From Paenibacillus etheri (GTDB lineage Bacteria; Bacillota; Bacilli; Paenibacillales; Paenibacillaceae): a stretch of DNA of 64,000 nt. The position numbers were made by a program, and so were the translations under genes. The stretch covers positions 408,761-472,760 of the forward strand of contig NZ_LCZJ02000026.1 of the NCBI RefSeq assembly GCF_001012825.1. The letters run 5' to 3'. Below, piece after piece: positions 39,174 to 49,926 of the stretch. Below the pieces are notes generated by a model. The model saw only the letters and a list, made by a program, of their open reading frames with translations. It did not search any database and was not told where the DNA came from. Positions within the stretch are counted from its first letter, which is position 1, and every line of letters begins with the position of its first letter.

Positions 39174-39445
39174 GAGAAATCACATATCCCCCATCCCCAT
39201 GAATATACTTTAGTTACAACCCAAGAAGAAACGACGTTGTCGTCTTTTAAAGACGATAACCGTTTCTCGGAGAAATATAAGGATAATGTATAGGGTGAAA
39301 CTTATACTTTCTTATATTTCAAAACATCCCCACAAAGTGAGTCTTTGCTTTCGATGCGTATTCAGGTACTTTGCGGGGACCCCAAATTTATACTTTGCAT
39401 AAGGTTCCTTCAATCAACATTTATATTCCATGGGAGGTGGTCATC
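39174..39445 (+). other. Leader of yhbH with inverted repeat
   Basis: CCCCACAAAGT (39328-39338) and ACTTTGCGGGG (39368-39378) form a hairpin in the 272-bp gap; a smaller GTCGTCTTT/AAAGACGAT stem lies near 39240. No T run follows. I see several TATACTTT boxes, but no promoter I would defend. Confidence 0.5.
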
Positions 39446-40609
39446 CTGTCGCAATCATCTGGTCCCTTTTCCTTTATTGTCTCAAAAGAAGACTGGTCCC
39501 TTCATCGCAAAGGTCATCAGGATCAGGAACGTCATCAGCAAAAGGTCAGAGAAGCTATCAAGGATAATTTGCCGGATCTCGTGACCGAAGAAAATATCAT
39601 TTTGTCAGGTGGTAAGCAGATTGTTAAGGTTCCGATTCGGAGTCTTGATGAATATCGAATTATTTATAATTTTCGTAAGCAAAAGCATGTAGGACAGGGA
39701 GACGGGGAAAGTCAGGTCGGCGATGTACTTGGACGCGATTCACAGTCGGCACAGCCCGGCAAAGGGGAAAAAGCAGGCGATCAACCCGGTCAAGATACTG
39801 TAGAAGCTGAGGTCAATCTAGAAGATCTGGAGGACATCTTGTTTCAGGATATGGAGTTGCCACATCTGAAGCCAAAGAATAAGGAGGAGATCGAAGTTAA
39901 ATCTATCATCTTTAACGATATCCGTAAAAAAGGCATGATGTCTAACATCGATAAGAAACGTACTCTTCTGGAGAATCTTCGGCGTAATGCAAGCAGAGGC
40001 AATCCCGGAATTCACAGTATAAGTCCTGACGATCTACGCTATAAAACATGGGATGACATTAGAACACCACACTCCAATGCGGTCATTATTGCGATGATGG
40101 ATACGTCAGGTTCGATGGGTTCTTTTGAAAAATATTGCGCCCGTAGCTTCTTCTTCTGGATGACCCGCTTTCTACGCCGCCAATATGAAAAGGTAGAGAT
40201 TGTCTTTCTCGCCCACCATACGGAGGCTAAAGAGGTCAGCGAGCATGATTTCTTCACCCGCGGGGAGAGTGGGGGAACCATCTGCTCCTCAGCCTATCAA
40301 AAAGCAATTGAGATTATCGACAGCCGCTACCCGCCTGCGCAGTACAATATTTATCCATTTCACTTCTCCGATGGTGATAATCTCACCTCCGACAACGAAC
40401 GTTGTGTGAAACTGATCGGAGAACTACTGAAACGCAGCAATATGTTCGGCTACGGCGAAGTGAATCAGTATAATCGCAGCAGCACGTTAATGTCCGCTTA
40501 CCGTCATCTGAAGCACGAACAATTCATGCATTATGTCATTAAAGATAAAAAAGAAGTGTATCAGGCGCTAAAGACCTTCTTCAGTCAAAAGGGGACTGTT
40601 AATTCATAA
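39446..40609 (+). CDS. yhbH: Sporulation protein YhbH (DUF444)
   Basis: 387 residues. [45 protein letters not shown] (a MIDAS-like von Willebrand motif) and [14 protein letters not shown] are DUF444/YhbH signatures. In Bacillus the gene is sigma-E-controlled and linked to PrkA. The N-terminus [16 protein letters not shown] matches the family's MSQS start only if translation begins at CTG 39446, eight bases after GGGAGG. The GTG at 39437 overlaps that site. Confidence 0.9.
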   Translation: MSQSSGPFSFIVSKEDWSLHRKGHQDQERHQQKVREAIKDNLPDLVTEENIILSGGKQIVKVPIRSLDEYRIIYNFRKQKHVGQGDGESQVGDVLGRDSQSAQPGKGEKAGDQPGQDTVEAEVNLEDLEDILFQDMELPHLKPKNKEEIEVKSIIFNDIRKKGMMSNIDKKRTLLENLRRNASRGNPGIHSISPDDLRYKTWDDIRTPHSNAVIIAMMDTSGSMGSFEKYCARSFFFWMTRFLRRQYEKVEIVFLAHHTEAKEVSEHDFFTRGESGGTICSSAYQKAIEIIDSRYPPAQYNIYPFHFSDGDNLTSDNERCVKLIGELLKRSNMFGYGEVNQYNRSSTLMSAYRHLKHEQFMHYVIKDKKEVYQALKTFFSQKGTVNS

Positions 40610-40620
40610 TTCCTCCACTC

Positions 40621-40676
40621 AAAAACGCGGATGTCCAATCAGCCATTTCATGGCTTTTGGGACACCCGCGTTTTTT
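40621..40676. terminator. Bidirectional terminator
   Basis: AAAAACGCGGATGTCC and GGGACACCCGCGTTTTTT form a long stem between convergent genes. Confidence 0.85.
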
Positions 40677-40764
40677 GATGTTTCTTCTCTTTATACAAAA
40701 TACCAAACTTCGTCTGATTCGAGTATCACTCACGGTGCGTACAAAGTAGCTGTCAGATTACCGC

Positions 40765-42270
40765 CTAATGAACCTTCTCTCTACCCTTACCTTTGTCAGA
40801 CTCACCGGCATTTTTGTTCGCTGCTTCCCGTTCCTGCATCATCTCATCCACCGTCTTCACCTTCAGTCGTGCAGCTCCCTCATTGTTAGCGTTCGTTGGG
40901 ATAAGCTCTTCTGAAGCTAAACGTTCCTTTGCCTTAGCAATAGCTTCGCTGTATTGAGGTAGCCACTGTTCCCCTGCGGCGAGCATCTCATCGACCATCT
41001 GCCAGATTTCTTTCGGGTTACATACCGCACCTACCAACGGATCCATCATAAATGCTTGACGCAGCAGCTTGTCATCGCCATGCACAGCAGCTTCGACGGC
41101 TAAACGTTGCACTGAGATACTAACATTGCACACTGCGGCTGCTCCTAAAGGCAATTCACCCACAATCGGCATCGATATTCCGTTCCGATCCACATACCCC
41201 GGTGCTTCAATAATCGCGTCATCGGGTAGATTTGAAATTACGCCATTATTCACAGTGTTAAAGTGACCTCTGTACACTCTGCCCGTTTCCAATCCTTCAA
41301 TAATGAAAGAACCATGCTCTTCTCCGCGGTTCTCCACCGTATACTCCAGTGCCGAGTCCTTCATCCAATTCGGAAAATCCGTTTCGAACCAATTCCGCCC
41401 TTCGGTGCAGACACGTAGATATCCACCAGTCTCACCGTTAATCCAGCTTCCGAGATCGATCCAATCCATAATTTCATCGCTGCGTTTACGGTACCATGGC
41501 ACATATTCACTTAGGTGGCCATTGGATTCTGTACTGTAATATCCAAAGCGGCGTAACATGTCAATCCGAACTTTTTCCGTGCGACTGAATTCCGGGTGAT
41601 TCTCAAAGGCTTCTAGGAGACCCCCGGTCAAATCTTTACCCTTATGACTCGCCGAAATATACCAGGTCTGGTGATTGATACCCGCACAAATAATATCGAC
41701 TTCCGATTTCTTCAGCCCATACACATCTGCAATTTGCCCATGCCCATGCTGCACCCCATGACACAGACCAATCGTCCGTACACCACCGTATTTATTGCAG
41801 GCCCAAGTCAGCATAGCCATAGGGTTCGAATAGTTAAGTAAGAGGACATCCGGTGCAGCCATCTCCCTAATATCGCGACAAATATTCAGCATTTCCGCAA
41901 TCCCACGCTGTCCATACATGATGCCTCCAGCACAAAGGGTATCCCCTACGCACTGATCGACTCCGTATTTCAATGGAATATCTACGTCTGTTGCAAATGC
42001 TTCCAGTCCACCCATACGAATAGTACAAAATACGTACTTGGCATCCTTCAGCGCTTCTCTTCGATCCGTAGTCGCCTGGATTTGAATATTTAAACCATTC
42101 TCTTTAATATCACGTTGGCACAGTTCGGTAGCCATCTCCAAGTTGGTACTATTAATATCCATAAATGAGACTTCAATATTTTTAAATTCCGATACAGTTA
42201 GTAAGTCTCGCAACAAGCCACGGGTAAATCCAATACTGCCAGCCCCTATAAAAGACACTTTAAATGACAT
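40765..42270 (-). CDS. GH4 glycosidase, MelA-like (alpha-galactosidase/alpha-glucosidase)
   Basis: 501 residues. The Rossmann N-terminus VSFIGAGSIGFTRGLLRDLL binds NAD. IGLCHGVQHG, NHQTWY and NYSNPMAMLTWACNKY carry the Mn2+ ligand and substrate residues of GH4. GH4 acts by NAD-dependent oxidation-elimination in the cytoplasm. The best match in memory is MelA, but galactosidase against glucosidase or galacturonidase cannot be decided. The ATG at 42270 is nine bases from GGAGG. It lies 118 bp after an AraC regulator on the same strand. Confidence 0.88.
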   Translation of the reverse strand: MSFKVSFIGAGSIGFTRGLLRDLLTVSEFKNIEVSFMDINSTNLEMATELCQRDIKENGLNIQIQATTDRREALKDAKYVFCTIRMGGLEAFATDVDIPLKYGVDQCVGDTLCAGGIMYGQRGIAEMLNICRDIREMAAPDVLLLNYSNPMAMLTWACNKYGGVRTIGLCHGVQHGHGQIADVYGLKKSEVDIICAGINHQTWYISASHKGKDLTGGLLEAFENHPEFSRTEKVRIDMLRRFGYYSTESNGHLSEYVPWYRKRSDEIMDWIDLGSWINGETGGYLRVCTEGRNWFETDFPNWMKDSALEYTVENRGEEHGSFIIEGLETGRVYRGHFNTVNNGVISNLPDDAIIEAPGYVDRNGISMPIVGELPLGAAAVCNVSISVQRLAVEAAVHGDDKLLRQAFMMDPLVGAVCNPKEIWQMVDEMLAAGEQWLPQYSEAIAKAKERLASEELIPTNANNEGAARLKVKTVDEMMQEREAANKNAGESDKGKGREKVH

Positions 42271-42388
42271 CCTTATCATCCTCCGGTAATGAATTGATCG
42301 TTCCTGTCCATTGTAGCAAGGGCGCTTAGGAAAGCGTAACCAATATCATGACCTCTTTTGAAGGAAGGTATCTAAAATCCTAACCTAT

Positions 42389-43321
42389 CTATTGAAGATC
42401 CATCTCTTCGTAACTCCAGGAATGACGCTCAATGGAATTGCGATATTCTACGGGCGTGTTGTCTGTGTATTTTTTGAAGAGGAGATGAAAGTATTGCCTG
42501 CTGCTAATTCCTACATAATCGGCAATTTCAGCAATTGGAATATCACTCTGCCCCAGCAGCATCTTTGCTTTCTCCATTCGCAGCATATTCAAATAATCAC
42601 TGACTGTCCGGCCTGTATGCAACTTAAAAATACGATGCAGATATCCGGGATGCAGATTGACTGCAGCAGCGATATCCTTAACCTGAATACTCTGGTCATA
42701 ATTCTGATGAAGGAATTCGATACTCCGCCTAACATAGAGCTGTGAAGGCTGTTGGCTGGTATGAAGCTGATCCTGTCGCAAGCTAGATAATCGAAGCAGA
42801 AGCTCACAGAACAATAAGTCGACCATACTTCCACCTTTCCCGCCACTTTGATCAAGCTCCAGTACAAGTCCTTTTAGAACATGATAGATTTCCTCCGGAT
42901 CAGACATGACTAGACTGGAAAAGGGGACCTGCAACCATTCAGCAAGGGCCTTTTCTTGCAGGGCAAGCTTGCCGATAGATGGAGCAACCCCTGTATATTC
43001 CATAAATCCAAACTCTACATTTAGCATTCGACAAGGCGATCCATTCTCGACAATCAGTCTGTGCGGTACATTTGCATCGAGTATGATCAATTCTCCCCGC
43101 TTTAACTTAAATCTCTCTTCTTCATCTGCTCTTGGACAGACATCCACGACACAACTTCCTGAGATCAAATACATGATTTCGGTTGAATTATGCTGATGGT
43201 AAGACATACTGTAATTGTTCCACTGTTTATAATAGTAAGCAAAAAAACGAGGACTATAATCCCCTTCAATTAATGCCTGCTGAAAAAGACTCCCACTAAG
43301 ACTTAGATGCAAATTCGTCAT
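42389..43321 (-). CDS. AraC-family regulator with N-terminal cupin
   Basis: 310 residues. Cupin sensor (YHQHNSTEIMYLISGSCVVDV, GELIILDANVPHRL) then two helix-turn-helix motifs (VKDIAAAVNLHPGYLHRIFK; IAEIADYVGISSRQYFHLLFKKYTDNTPVEYR). It probably senses a sugar and activates the downstream GH4 gene. AGGAGTG precedes the start. Confidence 0.92.
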   Translation of the reverse strand: MTNLHLSLSGSLFQQALIEGDYSPRFFAYYYKQWNNYSMSYHQHNSTEIMYLISGSCVVDVCPRADEEERFKLKRGELIILDANVPHRLIVENGSPCRMLNVEFGFMEYTGVAPSIGKLALQEKALAEWLQVPFSSLVMSDPEEIYHVLKGLVLELDQSGGKGGSMVDLLFCELLLRLSSLRQDQLHTSQQPSQLYVRRSIEFLHQNYDQSIQVKDIAAAVNLHPGYLHRIFKLHTGRTVSDYLNMLRMEKAKMLLGQSDIPIAEIADYVGISSRQYFHLLFKKYTDNTPVEYRNSIERHSWSYEEMDLQ

Positions 43322-43416
43322 TCGATCACTCCTTTCTTCTATTAAAATGTTAATCCAAGTGTATCTCCCAAACCACTTCTAAGACAAGAAGAGCTCCTTG
43401 AAGTCATTAAGTTAGA

Positions 43417-43460
43417 AAAAACGAGCAAAACTCCAATACACAGGAGAATTACTCGTTTTA
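43417..43460 (-). terminator. Terminator after the chemotaxis receptor
   Basis: AAAACGAG..CTCC / GGAG..CTCGTTTT hairpin, with T-rich flanks on both sides. Confidence 0.7.
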
Positions 43461-43486
43461 TTGTTTTTATTATTAAGATGTAATTC

Positions 43487-45550
43487 TCATACTTGAAAAG
43501 AAACCATAGATTGCTTAAGGTCTGCTGCTAAGCTCTCTAGCTTTTGCGATAAGGAAACTAGCTCCTCACTTACAGTAAATTGCTGTGAAGACATAGAAGC
43601 TACCTCCTGCGTCGAAGCCGTCGTCTGCTGCACAATGGAACTGACACTCGCCATGGATTCACCTAATTGACGCTGAAACTCTATCAGTTCATGAATAGAA
43701 GCAGAAGATTCACTAAGATGCCCCATGAAGTGTTCCATTTCCTCTTTGACACTTGCAAAGATCGTAGACGACTCACGTACGGAAGAAATCTGCTCACGGA
43801 ACTTTGGAGCGGTCTCATTGATATCTTTAACCGTGTTCTCAATGTGTAGACCAATCTCTTCCGTAATCTTGGAGACCGATTGGATCGACTCATTCGATTG
43901 GTTAGCGAGCTGTCTGATTTCATCAGCAATCACTATAAAGCCTCTGCCTGCTGCACCGGCTCTTACCGCCTCTATAGTAGCATTTAGCGCCAAAATATTG
44001 GTCTGCTTATTCACAGCAATCATAGGACTAAGAATGCTGCGAATTAAATGAGTACTCTCTCTTAACTTATTTGAGTTCTCTTGTATTCGATTGAACATTT
44101 CCACCGTAGACTCACTCTGTTCTACTAGCAGCTTCATCAGCTCTGTACCTTGATCACTAACCTCAATAACTCGCTCCGCCGAAGCGTCCATTACTGTATT
44201 TAGTTCAGTTACTTCACTCATCTTACTGCCAATGATTTCGACATTAGAATGGCTTCTTTCTGCTTCGACAGCAAGGCTAGCTGCTCCAAGTGCAATCTCA
44301 CCTGTAGCGGATGCAACCTCTCTGGCATGAAGTGAGGTTGTACCTGATGCTTTGACTAATTGTTCTGAAGTACCAAACACTTCATTCGCTGACATCTCAC
44401 TCTGGCTAGCAAGCAGAGAAATTTGCTCCATCATTTTGTTAAAGCTATGCCCGAGCCGGCCAATCTCATCCTTACCCTTAAAATTTGTTCGTACACGAAG
44501 GTTTCCTCGCTCACCTTCTTCCATTAAGGTCGCCAGTTTACCTATTGGACGCCCAACCAAACGAACAAGAACATAGCCAATTAACAGGGCTATCACGGCA
44601 GCTGCAAGCACCACAGAGAACGTAATATAAAGAAGCTTGTCCGCCGACTTCGTAAAATCACTAACTGGTGCATATCCCATGAGTGTCCACTTAGCGGTCG
44701 TTAAAGGCTGATAAACGACAAGCTGAGGACTTCCCTTCTCATCGGCTGCTGTAAATGAATGATTCTTTTCTATATCTTGCTCTTCTGATACTTTTATGTA
44801 AGAGGGTTGACCCAGTTTAGCATTATCCGTACCATAAACAATGTCCCCATCTGTGTTCAAAATCCGAAACTGACCAGTAATTCCAATCTGAAGATTAGAC
44901 AACATTTCAGTCATAGCCTTCCCTTTAACTTCAATAAGCATGTAATACTCCGCTTCAGGATGTACAAGATTGCGAAGCAATCTTCCCATGGTTAAAGACG
45001 GCTCAGTATAAGCATCAAAGAAGCCCTTCTCACGAACCGGAAACCATACTGGCTCTCCTTTAGCATCTTCAATTTGTTTCAGTCTCTCAGCAATACCTTC
45101 ATCACTACGAAGACCACTAATACCTGCAGATTTATAAGATTCTGTTTCTTCCAAGCTCTTAGATACCAGTCTGACGCCATACATCCGCTCATCTGAACCT
45201 TTAACTAAGTCTAGCTTTCTGCGAATCCGATCTTCTGCAGCAACTTTAGCTACCGTTGTAAGTTCACCACTGTTTATTTTTTCCAAGTCACCTTTTAATG
45301 CGGAGTCGAGTGCAAATTGCCTAGAAAGCGATTCATATTCGGTTAGAACAAAATCCAGCTTGTCCGCTGCTTGAACTACAGACTGTGAGGAGGCCGCAGC
45401 AACCTCATCTGTAATGATATCTTTGGCAGCAAAATATGAAGTCAATCCTAGAACAGAGGATAAGAGCACTATGGAGCTGAAAAGAATAACGAACAATTTT
45501 ATCCCAACTGATCTAAACTGTAGAGTCCATAGCTTTTTAATTATATTCAC
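43487..45550 (-). CDS. Methyl-accepting chemotaxis protein
   Basis: About 685 residues. Two membrane segments ([18 protein letters not shown] near the start, and [19 protein letters not shown] near 320) flank a periplasmic-side dCache-like sensor. HAMP and the signalling hairpin follow ([31 protein letters not shown]). It is next to maltodextrin uptake, so it may sense sugar. The only standard start, GTG 45550, lies within AGGGAG; an ATT at 45541 is eight bases from it. Confidence 0.9.
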   Translation of the reverse strand: MNIIKKLWTLQFRSVGIKLFVILFSSIVLLSSVLGLTSYFAAKDIITDEVAAASSQSVVQAADKLDFVLTEYESLSRQFALDSALKGDLEKINSGELTTVAKVAAEDRIRRKLDLVKGSDERMYGVRLVSKSLEETESYKSAGISGLRSDEGIAERLKQIEDAKGEPVWFPVREKGFFDAYTEPSLTMGRLLRNLVHPEAEYYMLIEVKGKAMTEMLSNLQIGITGQFRILNTDGDIVYGTDNAKLGQPSYIKVSEEQDIEKNHSFTAADEKGSPQLVVYQPLTTAKWTLMGYAPVSDFTKSADKLLYITFSVVLAAAVIALLIGYVLVRLVGRPIGKLATLMEEGERGNLRVRTNFKGKDEIGRLGHSFNKMMEQISLLASQSEMSANEVFGTSEQLVKASGTTSLHAREVASATGEIALGAASLAVEAERSHSNVEIIGSKMSEVTELNTVMDASAERVIEVSDQGTELMKLLVEQSESTVEMFNRIQENSNKLRESTHLIRSILSPMIAVNKQTNILALNATIEAVRAGAAGRGFIVIADEIRQLANQSNESIQSVSKITEEIGLHIENTVKDINETAPKFREQISSVRESSTIFASVKEEMEHFMGHLSESSASIHELIEFQRQLGESMASVSSIVQQTTASTQEVASMSSQQFTVSEELVSLSQKLESLAADLKQSMVSFQV

Positions 45551-45562
45551 TCCCTATGATGG

Positions 45563-45604
45563 AAAAAGGGTACAGCCTTACATTTCTGTACAAAGGCTGT
45601 ACCC
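45563..45604 (-). terminator. Terminator of the mdxEFG operon
   Basis: GGGTACAGCCTT and AAGGCTGTACCC are a perfect 12-bp stem followed on the minus strand by TTTTT. Confidence 0.9.
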
Positions 45605-45633
45605 TGTTCATTCTTTAGTATGAAGCGAAATGG

Positions 45634-46476
45634 TTACCCCTTACTAGCTCCTGCAGTCAATCCATCAACAAGCAGACGTTGCAAGAATACAAACAAAATC
45701 ATAATCGGGATAGAGATCAGAACAGCACCAGCAGAGAACAAGGTAAAGTTAGTGTTCTGGTTCGTGTTAACCATATCCCACATTCCGACTGCGACGGTCC
45801 AGTTCTCCTTCGTCCGCAAAATAAGTCTGGCGAAAATGAAATCCACCCAAGGACCGACAAACTGAGTCAGTGCCATGTAAGTGATCATAGGGCGTGACAA
45901 TGGAAGAATAACTCGCATAAATATTCCGAAATTGCTCGCCCCGTCGATTCGAGCTGCCTCATCCAAAGAACGAGGAATCGTGTCGAGGAAGCCTTTGGCG
46001 ATAAAGGTTCCCCCAAGCGGCGCCCCAGCTGCATAAACGATAATCAAGGCAATATGTGTATCCAGCAAATTAAACTCCTTAAGGAGCATATAAATAGCAA
46101 TCATACTCATAAAACCAGGGAACATACCAAGAATTAGAACGGTGGATAACGCTGTTTTACGCGCTTTAAACCGGAATCTGGATACAGCATAACTAGTTAA
46201 CAAGGTAAGTACTACACCGATAAGCATGGAGAACACAGCTATTTTCAATGTATTAGCATACCAAGTTCCAAACATATAACTTGGTGATGTGAACAATTCT
46301 CTGTAGTGATCGAAGGTGAATTGCTCAGGGATAAATGATTTACTGTACAGTGATTTACCAGGCCGGAAAGAAGCAAATAGAATCCAGAGGGCCGGATAGA
46401 GGGCCGCTATCGACAAAGCAATCAAGATGATGTAACTACCACTTAAGCGAATAAAGTTCGCGATCTTTCTGCTCAT
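45634..46476 (-). CDS. mdxG: Maltodextrin ABC permease MdxG/MalG-like
   Basis: 280 residues, six membrane helices. The EAA loop (SLDEAARIDGASNFGIFMRVILPLSRP) contacts the ATPase. The C-terminus DGLTAGASKG is the MalG ending, VDGLTAGAxKG. The ATG overlaps the mdxF stop (46473-46476). Confidence 0.94.
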   Translation of the reverse strand: MSRKIANFIRLSGSYIILIALSIAALYPALWILFASFRPGKSLYSKSFIPEQFTFDHYRELFTSPSYMFGTWYANTLKIAVFSMLIGVVLTLLTSYAVSRFRFKARKTALSTVLILGMFPGFMSMIAIYMLLKEFNLLDTHIALIIVYAAGAPLGGTFIAKGFLDTIPRSLDEAARIDGASNFGIFMRVILPLSRPMITYMALTQFVGPWVDFIFARLILRTKENWTVAVGMWDMVNTNQNTNFTLFSAGAVLISIPIMILFVFLQRLLVDGLTAGASKG

Positions 46477-47786
46477 TGGATCATATCCTCCTCTTTGAAT
46501 GATTTCGTCCGGCGGTAATTGTACAGGGAGAATGATGCAACAATGACAAAGATAATAATCCCTATTGCCGAAGCCATGTTGTTTTTGTTCTGATCAAGTG
46601 TTAATTTGTATAGCCAGGTTACTAGCAAGTCCGTGGAACCGGCATATTGATAATCACCATTTACAGGACTACCACCTGTTAACAGGAAGATCGCATTAAA
46701 GTTGTTAATGTTACCTGCGAACTGCGTAATTAAAGTAGGCGCGGTGGAGAACAATACCATCGGTAGCGTAACAATACGGAACTTCTGATAACCTGATGCT
46801 CCATCCACTTCAGCTGCTTCATACATATCCCGAGGGATTGTAGTCAGTACACCCATTATAAGTAACATCGAGACTGGAATACCAACCCACATGTTAACAA
46901 TAATTACGGTAACCTTAGCCCAGAATGGATCTGTCAGCCATGGTAAATTGCCCATTCCAAAATACCCAAGGTATTGGTTGATCGGACCGAATTGACCGTT
47001 AAATAGATTGCGCATAAGCAGCAAAGAGATTAACTGTGGTACTGCGTAAGGCACAATCAGAATAACTCTCCACATTCCTTTGAAACGAATACCCTTTTGG
47101 CTCACCAGTAAGGCTACCAATAGTCCTCCGAAATATGTAGTAATCGTTGAAAGAACTGCCCATATAATCGTCCACGTTAATACACCATAAAAAGTGTGGC
47201 TCCAGGTTTTGAGAACTAATAAATTACGGAAGGTCTGAAATCCAACCCAGTCAACCAATTTAGCGGGTGGAAGATGATCAGGTGCGGAATAGTTCGTAAA
47301 CGCCAGCAGGATCATGAAGATGATTGGCATGATCGTAAAGAATAGAACACCAATACCCGGCAAGACCAAGAACGTCTGAGCGAACTTATAATCCAGTATA
47401 TAGCGAACACTTTGTTTAAAGGTGTTTGCCTGAAGACCGTTATCGCGTTTCTCTCCAGTCTTATAAGCATCTTTAATGTTCAAATACCAAGCGAGGATTA
47501 TGATGATAAGCATTAGAATGGTGATCAAGCTTTGAATCAAAATATAAATTGAGTGATCCCCAGCTACCATCTTAGCAATGCCTTTTACTTTTACCAACCG
47601 GCTAGGGTTTTCTCCTAGTGTAACAAAACCCCATAATGCAGTAGCAAGATTCTGAATAAAATAATAAACAGCGGCGGCTTCTACAACTAAAAACATGATT
47701 CCTTTGATGAATTGGCGGTTATATATTTGTCCCAATCCCATGAAAATCGTCGACAGTACTGCGGCCCTCGTGCGATGTCGCTGCAT
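46473..47786 (-). CDS. mdxF: Maltodextrin ABC permease MdxF/MalF-like
   Basis: 437 residues with about eight membrane segments, including an N-terminal extension (RAAVLSTIFMGLGQIYNRQFIKG) typical of MdxF. EAA loop: MYEAAEVDGASGYQKFRIVTLPMV. It forms the pore with MdxG. No ATPase gene is present; Bacilli use a shared MsmX-type ATPase encoded elsewhere. Confidence 0.93.
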   Translation of the reverse strand: MQRHRTRAAVLSTIFMGLGQIYNRQFIKGIMFLVVEAAAVYYFIQNLATALWGFVTLGENPSRLVKVKGIAKMVAGDHSIYILIQSLITILMLIIIILAWYLNIKDAYKTGEKRDNGLQANTFKQSVRYILDYKFAQTFLVLPGIGVLFFTIMPIIFMILLAFTNYSAPDHLPPAKLVDWVGFQTFRNLLVLKTWSHTFYGVLTWTIIWAVLSTITTYFGGLLVALLVSQKGIRFKGMWRVILIVPYAVPQLISLLLMRNLFNGQFGPINQYLGYFGMGNLPWLTDPFWAKVTVIIVNMWVGIPVSMLLIMGVLTTIPRDMYEAAEVDGASGYQKFRIVTLPMVLFSTAPTLITQFAGNINNFNAIFLLTGGSPVNGDYQYAGSTDLLVTWLYKLTLDQNKNNMASAIGIIIFVIVASFSLYNYRRTKSFKEEDMIQ

Positions 47787-47820
47787 TTCGCTTCCGTTCT
47801 CCTCTCCGAGTGAAAATAAG

Positions 47821-47855
47821 AAGCTACCCTCCGCTAAACATGCGACGGGCAGCTT
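47821..47855 (-). other. Hairpin between mdxE and mdxF
   Basis: AAGCTACCCTCCGC and GCGACGGGCAGCTT pair. Such hairpins commonly reduce read-through so that the binding protein is made in excess; that role is inferred. Confidence 0.55.
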
Positions 47856-47893
47856 GATTCACTGTATGCTGTTAAGACTGTGATTTATGATCC

Positions 47894-49228
47894 TTATTGC
47901 GATGAACTGTTATTCAAATCTTTGATTTGTTGAACGGCTTTGTCCATTGCTGCTTTTGGATCTACATTCTTATCCCAAATTTCTGGAAGCGCTGCATTTA
48001 CAGGGCTCCAAACGTTACCCATTTCAGGGATAGAAGGCATTGGTTGGGAACTCTTAGCTTGTGCTGCAAAAGCGGATACGAATGGATCGTCAACGATTTG
48101 TGGATCAAGAAGCGCTTCGTTGTTTGTAGGAACAGAACCGATTGTTTTGTTCAGTAACAATTGAGCGTCTTTGCTTGATGCAAAATGAGCGTACAATTTA
48201 GCAGCATTCGGATATTGAGTAAACGAGTTAACTGCGAAAATTTTGATACCAGAGAATGTAATGGCTGTTTTGCCATTTACTGTAGGGATCGGTGCGATAC
48301 CAAGGTTATCTCCAAGAGCTGTTTTGTATCCTCCAAGCTCCCAAGGACCTGTGATATCCATCGCTACATCACCTGAGTTGAACAAGCTGCGTTTGATATC
48401 ACTATTGATATCTCCGCTCTTAATTGGCAATGCTTCTTTCATTTTCACAAATTCTTTAAGGCCTGCAATCGCGCCATCGTTAGCAAGTCCGATATCTTCT
48501 TTATCAGTACCGTCCTTACCGAACAGATATCCACCATCGGAAGCGATAAACATGTAGTTGAAGTACAGGTTTCCTACTTCCCACATAATTCCGTATCTGT
48601 TCTTGGATTTATCCGTGAATGTTTTGCTGAAAGCAAGAACATCGTCGAAAGATTTAGGTGCTTCTTTAACGAGAGATTTATTGTAGAACAATGCATAAGT
48701 TTCTGCTGCTCTAGGGTAACCATACAATTCGCCTTCGTACGAAGATCCGATAATCGAAGCTTCAGTATTGCTAGCTTTTGTGTCTTCACCGAAGACATCG
48801 TTAGGAAGAACCAAGCTCGCACTTGCCGCTTTACCTAAGTTGTCGTGAGGAATAAGGACAACGTCTGCTGCTAATCCTGAAGGACCATCTTGTGTAAGTT
48901 TAGTTACTTGATCTGGTGGTGCCAACTCTTCAATCTTGACTGGGACGTTATATTTCGCTGTGAACTGCTTAGCAATTTCATCTGCGAATGGTCTTTCTTC
49001 CTTACTTTCCCATACAACTAGAGTCGCTCCATCTTCAGGTACAATCTCTTCTGTTGCTGCTGCATCTGTGGTCTCTGGCGCAGCAGTCTCTGTAGTGTTG
49101 TTAGCAGCATTAGTAGCTTTTGCTGCATTGTTCCCCCCGGCATTCCCATTGTTGTTCGAACCACAAGCTGTAACGGACAGTGCCATAGAGACAGCAGCGG
49201 TGATAACCATCACTTTTTTCAACTTCAT
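47894..49228 (-). CDS. mdxE: Maltodextrin-binding lipoprotein MdxE/MalE-like
   Basis: 444 residues. The signal peptide ends in lipobox VTAC. An Asn/Ala/Thr/Glu-rich spacer leads to a type-I sugar-binding protein (LVVWESKEERPFADEIAKQF, DGPSGLAADVVLIPHDNLG, AMDITGPWELGGY). The ATG at 49228 is eight bases after GGGAGGGG; an upstream start would add 22 residues. First gene of mdxEFG; operator-like sites lie 62 and 188 bp upstream. Confidence 0.94.
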   Translation of the reverse strand: MKLKKVMVITAAVSMALSVTACGSNNNGNAGGNNAAKATNAANNTTETAAPETTDAAATEEIVPEDGATLVVWESKEERPFADEIAKQFTAKYNVPVKIEELAPPDQVTKLTQDGPSGLAADVVLIPHDNLGKAASASLVLPNDVFGEDTKASNTEASIIGSSYEGELYGYPRAAETYALFYNKSLVKEAPKSFDDVLAFSKTFTDKSKNRYGIMWEVGNLYFNYMFIASDGGYLFGKDGTDKEDIGLANDGAIAGLKEFVKMKEALPIKSGDINSDIKRSLFNSGDVAMDITGPWELGGYKTALGDNLGIAPIPTVNGKTAITFSGIKIFAVNSFTQYPNAAKLYAHFASSKDAQLLLNKTIGSVPTNNEALLDPQIVDDPFVSAFAAQAKSSQPMPSIPEMGNVWSPVNAALPEIWDKNVDPKAAMDKAVQQIKDLNNSSSQ

Positions 49229-49289
49229 TACTTTAACCCCTCCCAATTTTAAAAAGCATAAGATGATAAAATAGTAGAGCAGAAATTTG

Positions 49290-49303
49290 CGCAAACGATT
49301 TCA
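49290..49303 (-). promoter_or_regulatory. LacI/CcpA-type operator upstream of mdxE
   Basis: TGAAATCGTTTGCG (minus) has the central CG and flanks of the cre/LacI family motif. Confidence 0.5.
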
Positions 49304-49415
49304 GAAAAGCTAAAAAAAAAGTTATTCTTTTAGCTCGCTCCTTCTAGAGCTGCATTCCGCAGTGCAAGAAAGCGCTTCATTCATGAATACATCATACAAC
49401 AGTATCGTTTGTTTT

Positions 49416-49429
49416 TAAAAACGTTTGCA
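49416..49429. promoter_or_regulatory. LacI-type operator-like site
   Basis: TAAAAACGTTTGCA: the right half is identical to the palindrome TGCAAACGTTTGCA found at 59927. Confidence 0.45.
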
Positions 49430-49431
49430 CA

Positions 49432-49926
49432 TACCATATTTGATCATTTTCCATTAATTGATAAACACTATAGGCGTTTATCTCCATTTTTCACATGATA
49501 TCTTTTAATTAATCGATTATTCATGTGTTTAAAAATGGAATTGCTATTTTATTTGCCCCTTATATGCCACAAATTCACTTTTCCAATAGATTTACAATTA
49601 TCGGGCAGTAGAAATACACATATACTCAAGTGAAAATTTGTGCAATGGTTTGAACAAGAGTATTGAAAGCCCTTTTGTTCCATGCTATAATCCAAATCGT
49701 TAAGAGGCTACCCAATATGAATCATTGCATCTATTGTCTGCCTCCTGTTCTATATAATTAAAAGGCAATGTTACTTATGAAAGGTACAACCTCGGACAAG
49801 CTACTTCGCGGCGGTTGTGCCTCTTTGTTATGTGCAAGTTTGTCTCATCATTTGCGCATGTTGCATAAAAAACTGTGCAACCAATAACAATAGCGACTTT
49901 CTAACACCTACGTGCTGTCGTGAATT
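49432..49926. other. Long intergenic region between mdxE and the neopullulanase gene
   Basis: AT-rich. Besides a degenerate operator half-site (TGCAATGGTTTGAA, 49641-49654), it holds a hairpin AAGGTACAACC / GGTTGTGCCTCTTT at 49780-49827. That hairpin resembles a terminator or attenuator on the plus strand. No gene seen. Confidence 0.5.
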
